A DNA stretch of 64,000 bases from Camillea tinctor. Lineage: Eukaryota > Ascomycota > Sordariomycetes > Xylariales > Xylariaceae. Positions within the stretch are counted from its first letter, which is position 1; the number at the start of each line of letters is the position of its first letter. This document shows positions 23,203-35,371 of the stretch, piece after piece. The notes beneath the pieces were generated by a model that was given only the letters and a program-made list of their open reading frames with translations, did not search any database and was not told where the DNA came from. The stretch covers positions 62,001 to 126,000 of the forward strand of contig MU394070.1 of assembly GCA_022578605.1 (NCBI GenBank), read 5' to 3'. A program made the position numbers and the translations under genes.

Positions 23203-26200
23203 ATGGACCGAGACCACCAAGACCGAGACCGGGACGGAGATCTCGATGGCTGGAGGCAAGCTCGTCTCGGCGACGAGCCCATATACTGCGCAGCCCCTAT
23301 ACCCTCGAACCCCGACGACATCATCTGCCCCGGCTCCGATGACGAACTTGACCATGCCGCTAAGGTCTCCAAACGATTGAGATACGAAGAGCAAGGACTC
23401 CGGTATTTGCAAGGCAAGCCACTGCGCATCCTTTCCGCATCTCTACGAGGTCCTTTCGAATCATCGTCAGGATGGCAAAACCCTTGGCTCCCCGGTTCAT
23501 CTACAAAACAACCCCAGCCTGATTCTGCTCCGTCCCAACCAGCAGTCTATCCGGTCACCAGACAGCCTACTTACCGAGATATTACGAGATTAACCGAAGA
23601 AGAGGATCGCACTACGCCAGGAGCCGACGATTCCATGATTTGTCACTTGCCCAGCCCCCAAAGTAATCATAATCTGGATCTACTTAGTGGTCCACTAGAT
23701 TCAGAGAAGCGCAATCACATCCAATCATGGGCTAAGGGCCTGCCATCAACGTTGGAAAAGGATGAATTCTGGGCCCCTGATCAATGCTTTGACCAGCAAA
23801 ATCATGAGCACAGCAGAAAACGGCCCGCCGGCAAGGAATGGTTAAAGACGAAACGTTCAAAGCGAACACGACCCAATGATACCCAGGGTGCAGCAGCAGT
23901 GTCCACTCCCACTCCAATGGCCATGTTGCAGTCATCAACGGGAACTATTTCGAAGCCCCAAGGCACAACCCAAAGCAAGCAAAACGTGAACCAGAGCTTC
24001 GATTTAGCCACGCCATCTTCCTCCGTAGACCGCAAGCAGAGAGATCCATTTGTACCGGAAGAATCAGAGGGCTCGGAGGGCTCAATAGGTTGTCCAACAC
24101 CTACGTTGGCTAGAATTATTCCTGATGGTAGCCAAGGAGGCTATTCTGATGTTCCAATGTCTGGCGTTGCCGAGACACTAGATCTGGACATCGAAGTACA
24201 ACACCAAGACAGAGAACTACCTAACGCAGAATATACTTCCGGGGAAGTTTCTGAACAGCGCGCCGCAAGTACCGTGGCTGATTCAGAGCCAACCCCAATC
24301 GGGAACACGAGCTTTGAAAGCCGTTTCGATGATAGCTTTCATTACCGAGCTCATCCTCCTAAGGGTCACAGATCTCCTACTATAGCCCCTAGTGTGGTAG
24401 ACACGGATCTTGCCTTGAGGCCAACTCCGAGCAAAACCCTAGAGTCACCAAAACATGAAGAGATAATATCCACCTCGCTTCCGGCACGAAGTGAAGAGCA
24501 AAATCACCGGGAAGAACCAGAGACCGAATACCAGAGAGACGAGTTGCCAAATGCGTCACCACACCCATCACCGGCACTTGGGCCTGTTGATAGCAGGTCT
24601 GAGGAGCAACCTAATGTTGCAGAGGGGCCACCGCTAGAGGCACAAGTGGGACTAACTAATCCAGATAGCCCAGCGCAGACCGTGGTTGTTGAAGATATGG
24701 CCTTGCCGATCACAACGGAACACGTCACAGTCAACGCTGGCCTTAACATAACTAGTAGTGGTCTGGCTATGTCATTGCCTACGCTTGAACACCAGGTAGA
24801 TCAGAAAGCATGTAGCGAGGGGGGCGAAAGTCCAAAGATGACAGAACAACTGGTTGATGAAGGAGCTACTTTCGTCGAAATCAAAATGGATATGAGCAGG
24901 AGCCCGGCAGACGAAGGAGCTAAAACACTTACGGTTCCCCGTTCTCCCCGAAGGGCCAGTGTAGTAATTCCCAAAGCAGAATCAATAGCAAGCGCAAGCA
25001 ATAGCGAGGGTTTACTAGCTTTTAGTCAGACATCGGAAGACAAGGAGTCTGACGTGGCAAATGATTCGGTTGTCATACCCGTATCACAGCTAGAATCGGG
25101 TGTGACTGAAGTTAATAATATCTCACCGCTACAGACAGCTACCAGTTGTACAACGGCTTTTAACACAATCACAAATGCCCCCGTCGTCAAGGCTGAGCAT
25201 ATCGACATAGAAAAGAAAGAACCTCCTCAGAGTACTCCGGAAAGGCCGGCCCCATCTATCGAACCCCAGAGTCCGTGGGTACCAGAGATTCCTCCGGTTA
25301 GTGACCTAGAGGAACGGTACATAAAATCGGAACCAATTGAAGACGTGCCCCTTTCTCCCCTACCTCGGTTGACTTGCGACAAACCATCTAGCCCTCGAGC
25401 GGTGGGCTGTGAAATTCCCAACGTCCCTCCGTCGCAGCAAAGCCCCTGGGCAGGAGACTTAGCTGGACAAGCACGCATGGCCTTGCAACTACAAATGGAT
25501 AACTCTACTCGAGAGGATTTCCCTAGACATCCTAGAGAAGCAAGCCCCCAGGTCGAAACCGATACAGCGATGTCGCCCTCGCAGCTCTCTACGATGGCTT
25601 CCCATCCAGCCTTGGACCTAGAACCCAAAGCCGCCAACGGAGCGGACTCAGCACCCTCTACTCCCGTAACGCCAGCAATCCGATCCACCACGCCGGAGCC
25701 TTGTTTCTCAATCAAATCCTTCGCGAACTTCAACACGCCATCGCCGCAACGCCGCCGCACACCAAGAACAGCATTATCGCAAAGCGCATCCTCCTCCTTC
25801 ACCGGCCAGCGGCGCGGCATCCTCGTCGGCGCTACGCCCTACAACCCATGGGGCAGCGCTACACGCTCTTCCGGCCTGCGCGTCTCCTTCGCTCCGCTCC
25901 CCCACGAAGAAGACGACGGCGACGACAAGCCGTCACCATCTTGCAAAGCCCCACGCGCTGCCTCGCCCCCGCCCCAAGCGGCGGCGCTAGACGTAGACCC
26001 CGCGGAGACAGACGGCAGGTTCCAGAACCACTTCGACACGATGAAGCGGCGCGCAGACAGCGACGCGCCCCCGAGGCTCCGCTTCGCCGAGCGCATACTC
26101 CCGAGCTTCTCCCAAGCCACGAGCAGCCCGGGCATCGGCGCCATGGGCTCGGCGTTCCGGGATGCGGACGCGAGGAGACTCGATTACGACGTAGAGAAAC

Positions 26201-26373
26201 TGGGCGATGGGGAAAAGGGGGAGGAGAACTTGGGGGCGGAGACGGGAGCTGAGACCCAGGCCCAGGGAGAGCCCCTCGACGACGTGGCTGACGTGATCGG
26301 GAACCTGAACGAGTTCCTCGACTCGTGGGACGTGGATTCGGCGCTCGCGGCGCAGGCGAGGGTGATTTACTGA
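23203..26373 (+). CDS. Conserved fungal disordered protein of unknown function (sometimes named protamine P1-like)
   Basis: A single-exon gene of 1056 residues. The frame is open ten codons upstream to a TTG, but the first ATG is 23203, with A at -3. The N-terminal 25 residues are Asp/Arg-rich (DRDHQDRDRDGDLDGW). Next comes an apparently conserved block at about residues 60-100 (RLRYEEQGLRYLQGK, then SLRGPF and WQNPWL) that I associate from memory with fungal proteins loosely annotated protamine P1. That name is not evidence of function. The rest is Ser/Pro/Glu-rich with many SP/TP sites and no recognised enzymatic domain. A short acidic, hydrophobic end (GNLNEFLDSWDVDSAL) may be a helix. The last ~600 bp are visibly more GC-rich than the middle of the gene. 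The gene lies head to head with the Cdc11-like gene. A nuclear role would be guesswork. Confidence 0.75.
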   Translation: MDRDHQDRDRDGDLDGWRQARLGDEPIYCAAPIPSNPDDIICPGSDDELDHAAKVSKRLRYEEQGLRYLQGKPLRILSASLRGPFESSSGWQNPWLPGSSTKQPQPDSAPSQPAVYPVTRQPTYRDITRLTEEEDRTTPGADDSMICHLPSPQSNHNLDLLSGPLDSEKRNHIQSWAKGLPSTLEKDEFWAPDQCFDQQNHEHSRKRPAGKEWLKTKRSKRTRPNDTQGAAAVSTPTPMAMLQSSTGTISKPQGTTQSKQNVNQSFDLATPSSSVDRKQRDPFVPEESEGSEGSIGCPTPTLARIIPDGSQGGYSDVPMSGVAETLDLDIEVQHQDRELPNAEYTSGEVSEQRAASTVADSEPTPIGNTSFESRFDDSFHYRAHPPKGHRSPTIAPSVVDTDLALRPTPSKTLESPKHEEIISTSLPARSEEQNHREEPETEYQRDELPNASPHPSPALGPVDSRSEEQPNVAEGPPLEAQVGLTNPDSPAQTVVVEDMALPITTEHVTVNAGLNITSSGLAMSLPTLEHQVDQKACSEGGESPKMTEQLVDEGATFVEIKMDMSRSPADEGAKTLTVPRSPRRASVVIPKAESIASASNSEGLLAFSQTSEDKESDVANDSVVIPVSQLESGVTEVNNISPLQTATSCTTAFNTITNAPVVKAEHIDIEKKEPPQSTPERPAPSIEPQSPWVPEIPPVSDLEERYIKSEPIEDVPLSPLPRLTCDKPSSPRAVGCEIPNVPPSQQSPWAGDLAGQARMALQLQMDNSTREDFPRHPREASPQVETDTAMSPSQLSTMASHPALDLEPKAANGADSAPSTPVTPAIRSTTPEPCFSIKSFANFNTPSPQRRRTPRTALSQSASSSFTGQRRGILVGATPYNPWGSATRSSGLRVSFAPLPHEEDDGDDKPSPSCKAPRAASPPPQAAALDVDPAETDGRFQNHFDTMKRRADSDAPPRLRFAERILPSFSQATSSPGIGAMGSAFRDADARRLDYDVEKLGDGEKGEENLGAETGAETQAQGEPLDDVADVIGNLNEFLDSWDVDSALAAQARVIY

Positions 26374-28792
26374 TACCCCAACCCCTTTTCCCTTTTTTTA
26401 AATATTGTACCTGGCTTTTTTTATTTTTTACATATTATTTTCCCCGGGGGGTTTATTATATCAAGGCTTTTTGCTGTTTTGCGGGATGGGTTGGTCTGAG
26501 AAATAAGGGTATTTTCCCTTTATTGGGGTTCGGGAGTTGGGTTTGGGAAAGGAGAAGGGAAGGAGAAAGGAATAGGGAACAAGGGGTTGGGGGGATCCTT
26601 CTTTTTTTTTGCTTTTTTAGCTTTTTAAATAAGTAAAAATAAGGGATATGCATTTTTAGTATGTCGTATCGTATCGATATCATGCGCATGGGTTTACTGT
26701 CGGGTTAAATGGTGAAATGGAAAGAGAGTAAGGTTAGTTGAAAGCTGGATCATAAGGGAATAAAATAGAGTCAGGTGAGGTAAGTTGTTTAATTATTGTA
26801 GTCTTTTGGCTTTGGTTTTGGCTTGTTCATAAGATTAGGTTACGATACGGTATAGGATATATATCTACGTAACTAACTAAACTATACACATATACGCATA
26901 TCGTGGTGGGCTTTGGTGTTAGTGTGATTGTGGTGTGTGAGGTAGATGGGATTGTTTATGAGGAGGGGAAGGGGGTGGAGGGGATGGTTGAGGGTGGGAT
27001 GTGTGAGTAGGCTAGGTGACGGGAGAGAAACAGATAAAAGGTAGGTAGATGGGAAATTGCTATGAACTTTTTGCCTTGTGTTGAAATAGAGAATGATAGC
27101 TTTCCTCCTTTTTCCATACTTAAGAGTTTCCTCCTCCCCCTCTTTCTGCTGGTTATGACCCATCATCCGACTTGAATAGATGTCTTGAGATTCTGGAAAT
27201 CGTTACTTCGGGGGATCGATTCTCTCCCCTAGATGTGGTGAACTTGTTATATTAAAAGCCTCGTGCTGGCCCCCCTTTATGCCTATGGACCTACATACTC
27301 AACTTAGGGATGGTGTAGGCTGAGTTTTCCGGACTGTAAGGCGTCCTCCTCGATCGCTAGCCGTACTCGATGGTGGACCGGCTTGATATACGTTGGGAGA
27401 CCTCCCTTTACTGCCTGGCTACATTTTTAGGAAATAAAATTAGCGACAACCACCTTGTATTAATGTTTATATCATATAGAACATATTCTAGGTGATGAAT
27501 TGTGACCTTACCTACTTTTCCTGTGATTTTTAAATCTCTCTCTCTCTCTCGCTACATATACACCTAATTACCATAGTTTGTGGGGTGGCTACTATCAACA
27601 CTCAACAACACAAAATCTCTTACCAGATCTTTTTATTTCTAATAATAATATCAAACGAAAGATTAAGTATCTACTTTTATCTACATTACTTAAAACCACG
27701 TGAGTGACATTCCGTTCTTTACTCCGGTCTAACTCAATCAACTCACTTTTCGAAGTTGTATTTCCTACAAAATGAATATCCTGCAAGTCATTTTCTTATT
27801 ATACCACCCCTACCTTCTAATACTATTGACTTAATGATGACTTATAGCTCTTGTTAGAATGACCTACTAAGTTACTAATTACTTTTGTAGGTTCTACCAT
27901 TCTTTTCTTCTAGCTTACGACGTATATAAGTTAGTCTTTAAATCGTAGGTAGTACACAGTATCTTGTGTGCATGTTCGAGCACGAAAGAAATGGTCACGA
28001 GGCAATTTCAAGGGTCCCTATCCCCTCGAGCTCTGCAATATGTTGCGTCGTCTTACTTAGAGACTCAAAACTGGTTTATGAATAATTTTCGTTTATAACT
28101 AGGGGATACAGGTTTATCATTATGTAGGCACTAGTCCTCTAAATGTCCTTTCACTTGTAGCATTGTTATAGGTATACGTATTACCTATGACCCTTAGTAT
28201 TAGCTAAAGAAAACAGGTAAAGAATCTAGAAGTAACAAGTACATATTAATATAAGCTATCCACGTAAGCTATCTACATCGTACACATCTTAACCAAGTAT
28301 CCAGGTTCCGTCATAGTCCTGCAACTACAAACTCTGCGGGTCAGCCGAAATAAAGCACTTAGGTAAGTTTCAACTCTACCGGGCTTTCCCTATCAGGCTT
28401 GTGAAAGGATCATCAAAATACCCATCCAGGAAATCGATTCACCTGTCACTTTCAAACCGGGAAGAGAGTTGCGCGAGAGACCCGCTCCCAGGTCCTGAAA
28501 CGGTCCGCCTCGTGCCCACGACAGCAACAAGCCTTACCTTCCCGCTCGCTCGCTACACACGTCGCTTTCAGTGACCTCACTGACGGAACCCAAACCCCGC
28601 TAGAAAAGTTCAGCCCGCCCTCAGTGTGGTAGCGTGGGGTGTAAGTACTATGAACTCAACCTTTACCCGGATGAACGGATGGAAGGACAGAAGAACACGC
28701 ATGGAAGACAGGAGAGAAGAAAAAACAACTGGGTACACCAAGATGGACAACAGCTATCCACTACCAAAAGAAGACAGTAGCAGACAGGTGAG

Positions 28793-28811
28793 CGGGCGGG
28801 GCGCCCGCCCG
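28793..28811. repeat. GC-only inverted repeat (8-bp arms, 3-nt loop)
   Basis: CGGGCGGG, then GCG, then CCCGCCCG: a perfect hairpin in otherwise balanced DNA. It immediately follows a splice-donor-like CAG|GTGAGC (28784-28792) and a short open frame (from ATG 28650). No coding gene could be confirmed around it. Confidence 0.7.
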
Positions 28812-30322
28812 TTGTCGAACTCTTATCACGATCAGCCAGCTGGGTAAAGTGCACGTCATATGTTTTTTTCCCTTCTTTTTCTTCTTCGAAAAGTGCCTTG
28901 CCCGTAGTAAGTCGGAATCAGTGGGTCATCAGATGATTATGACGCACGATGATGATGCGCGCAACCCGCCCTAGAGGGGAGGAGGAGAAAATGAATAAGA
29001 TCGGCCAGTGAAAAGGTCTGTAGAGAAAATACAGAACTATGGGAATTTCCCCTGTTTCCTAGCGGGCTGACAAGGATGGATGGGAATGATGGTTTAGTTA
29101 AGTCGGCTGGAGAGTCTAAGTTTCGGGCGTTTCATCCTGAGAACCATGAGCTTTGGTACAAGGGAGAAGTTGAAGATGAAATAGAAGGGGAAGGTTGGGA
29201 AAGTAGAATCATAGCAAAGAATAGGAAAGGGGGTAAAGTTGAGTGTTTTGATACGGAATTATCGTGAGGATTCGAAAAGGGGATGAAGCAGGTATCGAAG
29301 ACAAAAAAAGAAAAGAAAAGGAGATAGGGACAATATAAAAAATACCAACCCCCCTTGTCATGTATGAATAATTAGTACATAACACCACAGGTAGTTCAAG
29401 GTAGGTAGGTATCAGTTAACCTATAAAGCTTGGCTATTCCTGAAAAGCATCAACCCAAAAAGGGGCAAGTATAAGCACGCTATCAGCAAGGCTATAGGCT
29501 ATATAGCTAACCTAGCCTAGGTACAAGATAGAACATCAGGTGTTATTTCGAAATTAACCTAGTGTAGCTATATAGTACCTAGCATGAACTACATAACCTA
29601 TTTGACTATCAGTTTATCTCATTGACCGTGATCGGGGCTGCGCCCCGCACTAGGGGTTAAGGGGGTGGTTGTCTTGGCTTCCGGGGAAACAAGGCTTGAA
29701 GCTACATACATGATGTAGGTTGAGTAGAGTCCAGTAGCCTGTGCAGGTAGTTAACTGCCCACTGTTCCCTATTAAGTATGCATTATCCACTATACATAAT
29801 CTCACCTCACCTAGTTATCCCTTATGTAAGTAATCTATCAGGCTAAGGGAGAGAGAGAGAGAAAATCTAGGTATATTACACCTATTTCCCTGCCAGTAAC
29901 ACTTATCTCTCTTTTCATATATATTAGCTCGGTTACATATATATAGGTAACACACATATATATGCAACCCCAGAGACTACGGTAGCCAGGTCAGATATCA
30001 GATATCACATATCAAGACAGGGCTGTGAAGAAAAAACGCAAGGCGAGAGACAGAGAGAGAAGACGCATACATACATACATAAAACGCACACGTCGCACAC
30101 GCACATAAAAGGAAATTTGCCCAAACGGGAAATCACGCCAAGCTCTCTGTCTCTCTCTGTCTCTCGCTCAACTCTCATCTCTCTTGTTGTTTTTTTCTTT
30201 CGTACTTATCCCACCCCCCGTCGTTCCTCGTCTTCGGAAGGAACCGAGGTGATAATTCTAATCTAGGAGGAGTGTATGAACTATGATGTATATATGTATG
30301 TATGTGTTTATGTCCACATATG

Positions 30323-30352
30323 CGAGAGAGAGAGAGAGAGGGAGGGAGGGAG
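30323..30352. repeat. (GA)n / (GGGA)n microsatellite
   Basis: A GA dinucleotide run passes into GGGA units. Confidence 0.8.
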
Positions 30353-33300
30353 ATAGACAGACTGTGTATAGGTACTATATGTGTGTAACAGTATATGTGT
30401 GTATGTCTAAGCAGACATGTCCTCCACCAACAATCCCGTCCAGAGGGGAAAGCCACGAGGTGCTTACCCATATGCGCCAACCGACCCGGGAAAAGAAAAC
30501 AAATACATAAAAATAAAGCAGCAAAAGACTCCCTTCGCCAGGAACTGCTTGAACGTTTATCCAGCAGACCACCTCCCAACGCACCACAGCAAAAACCCGC
30601 TTTCTCTCTCTCTCTCTCCAGAGTGTCCATATAACCCAAGATCCCCAACAGCACGCCCCCCTATCGCAGCCCCAGAATCCGTTTCCACTGGCTAAATCTA
30701 TCTCCTGCACAAACCGCAGATAACATCCCGGAGTATATTTATATAGCTTTAGATATATCACAAGTCAATAAACAATGCCTACCTATCCTCCACATGGAGA
30801 GAGGGGGAAAGGGACGGGGCTTCCGGCGCCGGGGGGGAGGGGGGGGTTTGAGAAGGAGGGAGGGAGGGAGGGAGGGGTGCAGCGGGTATCAAGGTTCTAA
30901 CCCCCCGGGGCCTATCAGCTCGGAGAATTTACCATCGAGAGATCTAGGTGATCCCATCCCATCTAAATTTCCGGAAATCCCGAAAAAAATCTAGCATGTC
31001 CGAGCCGTCATGTTACGGGCTCCAAGTCAATTTAATAGTGGGCTCCGGGATTTGTGATTTTCTTTTTTCTTTTTTCCTTTTTATTTTTATTTTCTTTTTT
31101 AAAAAAAAAAAGGAAATAAAAAAGGTGTTATCTCTTGAATTATATACCAATTAGCTGGGCTCTTTTTCTATAAAAAAAATTAATAAAAAATAAAAAATCT
31201 CCCTTCTCTCTTCCCCTCTCCTTATTTAATTAGCAATGTCCTATCTGTTTATCGATTCTATCTAGGACCTACCCGGGCGCGTTACGTTATCGGGAGGGAG
31301 GGGCGGCTTTACAGAATTCATTGGACGGATGCTCATGTAAAGTCGGTAGAAACGGGTAACCCCGGCCGGAACCCGGGTCTAGAAACTTCCCTCCCCTTTT
31401 CTTTTCTGTCTTCCTTTTCTAGAACTTTGGTACGGAAAAGGCAGGATGGGGAATATGGGGTGAATGGGGAATGGGGAGAGGAGGGGGGCGGCGAAGTCGG
31501 AGGGCTCGACACGTGTCCCGGCTCTTTTCCTTCCCTGCAGTCCTAGCCCACTGAACTTCGGCATCGGCGGCAGCTCGTCACAGACGTGGGCAGGCACAGC
31601 ATGCCGTTTCTGGTATAATTTAAATACCGCTACCTGTCTCGGGGGCTTATGAGGTACCAACGACTCTCTAGACATGTAAGTTGAGGGCTACCTTTCTTGT
31701 TTTCCCTTCCGAGCCTGATAATCAATATTTGGAATGAACGATCGCGATTTATGAGTCCATATTGATATTGATACACGTTTTGTGGCTCCACGACTCACTA
31801 TCATTCAATGACAGCGGGATAATTCAGGGGATAGAAAGACATGGTGACACCTGGAATGAAACCATGAAGCCACTATTAACACCGATACGAGAGGCTCAGG
31901 GCCATATTTCCGCTTGTAGTTGATAGTGTAAACACCTCATTTTTGATGGCGAAAAGAATGACTTCGCAATGGCCTTTGGCTGTAGTGTCCCTATCACAAT
32001 ATGAACTGTAGAGTGACCGGTGAAATGCTGAGTCTCATGATTGTAGCTCTTTGTGTTACACATGAATAAGTGGTGTGGTGTGCATCTTGCTACTCCACTA
32101 GTCAGTGTTATAGCTGGCGTCCACTGGAACCAAGGTTGTTCACTACCGGGTATGATCTTGTACCGATGTCATCTAGGTTACAGGCTAATAATAAACGTAT
32201 GATGGGAGGACGATCAAATGACTCCCGCAAACTAATGAAGGTGTCTGTCCATGGCGATGGAACAGACCTGGCTATCCTTATCGTGTGCTAATCTATGAAG
32301 CCCAGTCTACTCGATGCCAATCGGAAGGGTGTGTTCATGTAATTATTGATATGCATGTCTCATCCCTAGGTATCGCGTGCCCTTACATATATCAAGGACT
32401 TCGAAGTGGTGCCCGGGTTAACTTAACCGAGTCGCCATTGCGAGCGGCCGAAAACGTGTGCGCACTTCTCGCCTTGCAGATCAATGTGCGATGAGTAATT
32501 TTCACGAGATATGTCTTTTTGGAATTATGAGCTGGGGGCTCATGCCGTAATCTGGACAGCCAGCGAGGTAGTTCTCATGCATGTGTCTATTATAAAAAGT
32601 CAGGCTGTGTGTACAACGGTAGGCTGAGCGGAGTTTGCTGGCCGTGAGATTGGGTCCACGAATACCACGGATAGCTGAGGTCCCGATGAGGACTTGACCC
32701 CTTTCCCAGTCAACTGCCTATCCGGTTTCGTGGCATTCAACCACGAGTTGACAAGAAAAAGCGGCCCCAACGGCCGGTATTAGGCTGTGGTGGGTTTCGG
32801 CCCCGGCGTCCGCACACCGTCTGTTACACGGCGGCTTTAGCACAATGACAGATATTGGGGCTAGACCCTTCTTTTATGCAAGCTACCTAGTTACTTGCGT
32901 GCTCACCTCGACCATAGATATGCTGAGACGCTTGGCGTAAGATTCCAGATAGGCTGACTTACACTGGGTTATAAGATGATCAGCACCGCAGGCCGTGGTG
33001 ATACGGTAGAGATGGTGCTCTACTACCAACACTGGCACTTCCTGCTTTTACTCAAGGCCATCTGGGGCGTTGGTTGGCGGATACACGTGGCAGTACGTAC
33101 CTCCAACCTAGTAGTATTTAGGTAGCGTTAGGCCTACATTAGCACAGCAGCACGAGACTCGACTATGCGCCCCGAGATCTTGGTGGCTTCCGAAACGGAG
33201 CAATATCTCCTCCGCTAGGTCGGTTCCTACTTCTCCAGCATGGTATGGGGAGTTCATCCTTTCTTATAGCGCTGCACCGGCGGTGAGAACCCGGGAACTC

Positions 33301-35225
33301 AAAAACATGGGCGATAACGCCAGATGAGAGTTCTTGTGAGATCCCCATCTTCAAATGCCCACTTGGGAAACTAGAATCGTCTATCGGACACGACTAAAAT
33401 AGGCAGGTCAACACAAATTGGCAGGAACTTGCAGGATTGAGTCCCGTGAGACCCTGATCTTCATAGTCTAGACCCTAGCAGCCCTCACGCGGCGGCAAGG
33501 GAATCAAGGCAATGGTGTAAGTGTGTGAAGTGATCTACATTGCACAACATTGTGCCTAGCGGGATTACCAGGGGAATTAATAACATGTCGCAAGATTTGG
33601 GACGGGCTGGACGGGGTTTGGTGTGGAGGGAGGGGGAATAAGAAAAACCATCGAAACACTCCATAAACATGTGTCTGCGACAAATTTCAGAGAAATGTGT
33701 TTGTGAAAAAAAAGGAGGAAAACATGGACCCCGCCGACATGATGTTTTCTATTCTCCTCTCCTTTTTTTCCCCAACAGAGCTCAGCTTTGAGAGGGGGAT
33801 GGTTTCGGTGGTACGGCATATGAGACAAGCACAATGACGTAGAAATGATGTGATAAAAGAGAGAGCTGTAAAAAGCTGAGAACGATTCTCACTCATAATG
33901 CTGATGACCGAAGACCGATGATGGCAAATTGTCATAATAGAGAGTAACATCGGAACAAAAAGGCGCATGCACACCGCTATACGTTTTGAGGATGTTAGGT
34001 ACTCCCTAAGCTTGTCGACCGTATAGTTGTCAGGCTGGTTTAGAAAAAAAGGGAACATCCTGACGCAACCGGTGGAAGCGAAACGTTTCTCATGCCATTA
34101 TTAGCCTGAGGTGTTCCAACTGTTCCACCTCACATATGGGCAGACGTGAAACTCTCCACGGGTAAGCAGCTGCGGGTAGTCGGCAAGGCAAGAAGCTTAG
34201 ATTCACATCGTTCACAATGCCATGATCACCGAAACGGAGACCTCAAGACCCAGGCGACTATTGGAAACCAATGCCTCGAGGGATATTTTGTGGTTCGTGT
34301 CTGAGCAAGCTGGGTTTTGTCGGACGCGAAGGATGCAGAAACAAAGACCTAGAACGACTAATAACTGATCAACGCAGCGCCAACGGTGCTCGGTGGCGGT
34401 TATTGACATCAGCCGCTTTGGCCATTCCCGTCCTGATAGTATGTACAATAGGTACCTACGTCCGCACTTAGTACGTCAGGGTTTGGGGGTTTGGGTTTGG
34501 TTTTTTTTCTTTCTTCTGTTTGTTTCCTTCGAGGTTCGGATATATGTGAGGAATCAACTCTTCTTCCGAGTTGAGATGCTGAATCTGAGAAAACACATGT
34601 TGTGTTTTGCCTTGGTGCGACCAGAAAAAATAAGGATGAACCGTCGATATGATGTTTGATGTTTAATGTTCAAATTCCAAGTCGACCGTTATCGCTGTAT
34701 GGCCTCATAGCTAAGTTGGCGGGTTTGCGTAAGGATGGAATGCCGTACCGAAGAATCTTAGTGTAGCTCTGTGAGTAAGACTATAACATTATGTATGTAC
34801 AATTCTTAGTGAGGGGAGAGGAGAGGGGAAGAAGGGAGGGAGGGGTTTAGACTAGACGAGACTAGACAATTGGTATTGGTGCAATGAGAATCAGAGAAGA
34901 GATGTGGATGTGGATATGGAGACAGAAGGCAAATGTGGACCCTTGAATGAAAAAGCTATAAAGGGTCCCCACCCTTGCTCGCCTCAGAGCCATCCTAAAA
35001 TGGGGATTTACCGGAATAGGGGGTCATGGCTGGCCTGAGCTTTTTGGCCATGACGTCTGAATGATGCGCCACTGAAAGTACGGTGGTACAAAGTACGTGG
35101 ATTAGGTAGGTAGATGTCATACCTGAGAAATGAACAGAACCGGGGCCTAAGTACATAAGGTTAGGTACCTTAGCGTCAACATCTTAAAAGAAGGTAAGCT
35201 TCATTTTTAGTATACACACAAGTTA

Positions 35226-35371
35226 TGAGAAGGGCGGGAAGGAAAGAAAGAAAGAGGAAAGGCTTCAACAAAATAAGAAAAGGGAATAAGGAAAAGAAAC
35301 TAGAAAAAAAAAGAAGAAGAAAGCAATTATTAGTAGAAGTAGGGGAGAGGGAGAGGGAGAGGGGAAGAGAG
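35226..35371. repeat. Long purine-rich tract
   Basis: About 145 bp composed largely of A and G on the plus strand. Chance coding frames across it are Lys/Arg/Glu repeats and were not called. Confidence 0.6.

Noticed and set aside
29076..29267. 63-codon ATG frame with a charged translation
   Set aside because: It has an ATG and ordinary composition but no homologue I recognise, no splice context and no neighbour support. It could be a small protein; evidence is too thin to call.
30175..30761. 128- and 159-codon overlapping minus-strand frames
   Set aside because: They cross (GA)n and CA/TG simple repeats and a Ser/Leu-rich low-complexity stretch. Two frames open at once suggest composition rather than coding.
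31379..31675. 98-codon minus-strand frame in a GC-richer patch
   Set aside because: Low-complexity Pro/Arg/Lys content at its end and no recognised domain.
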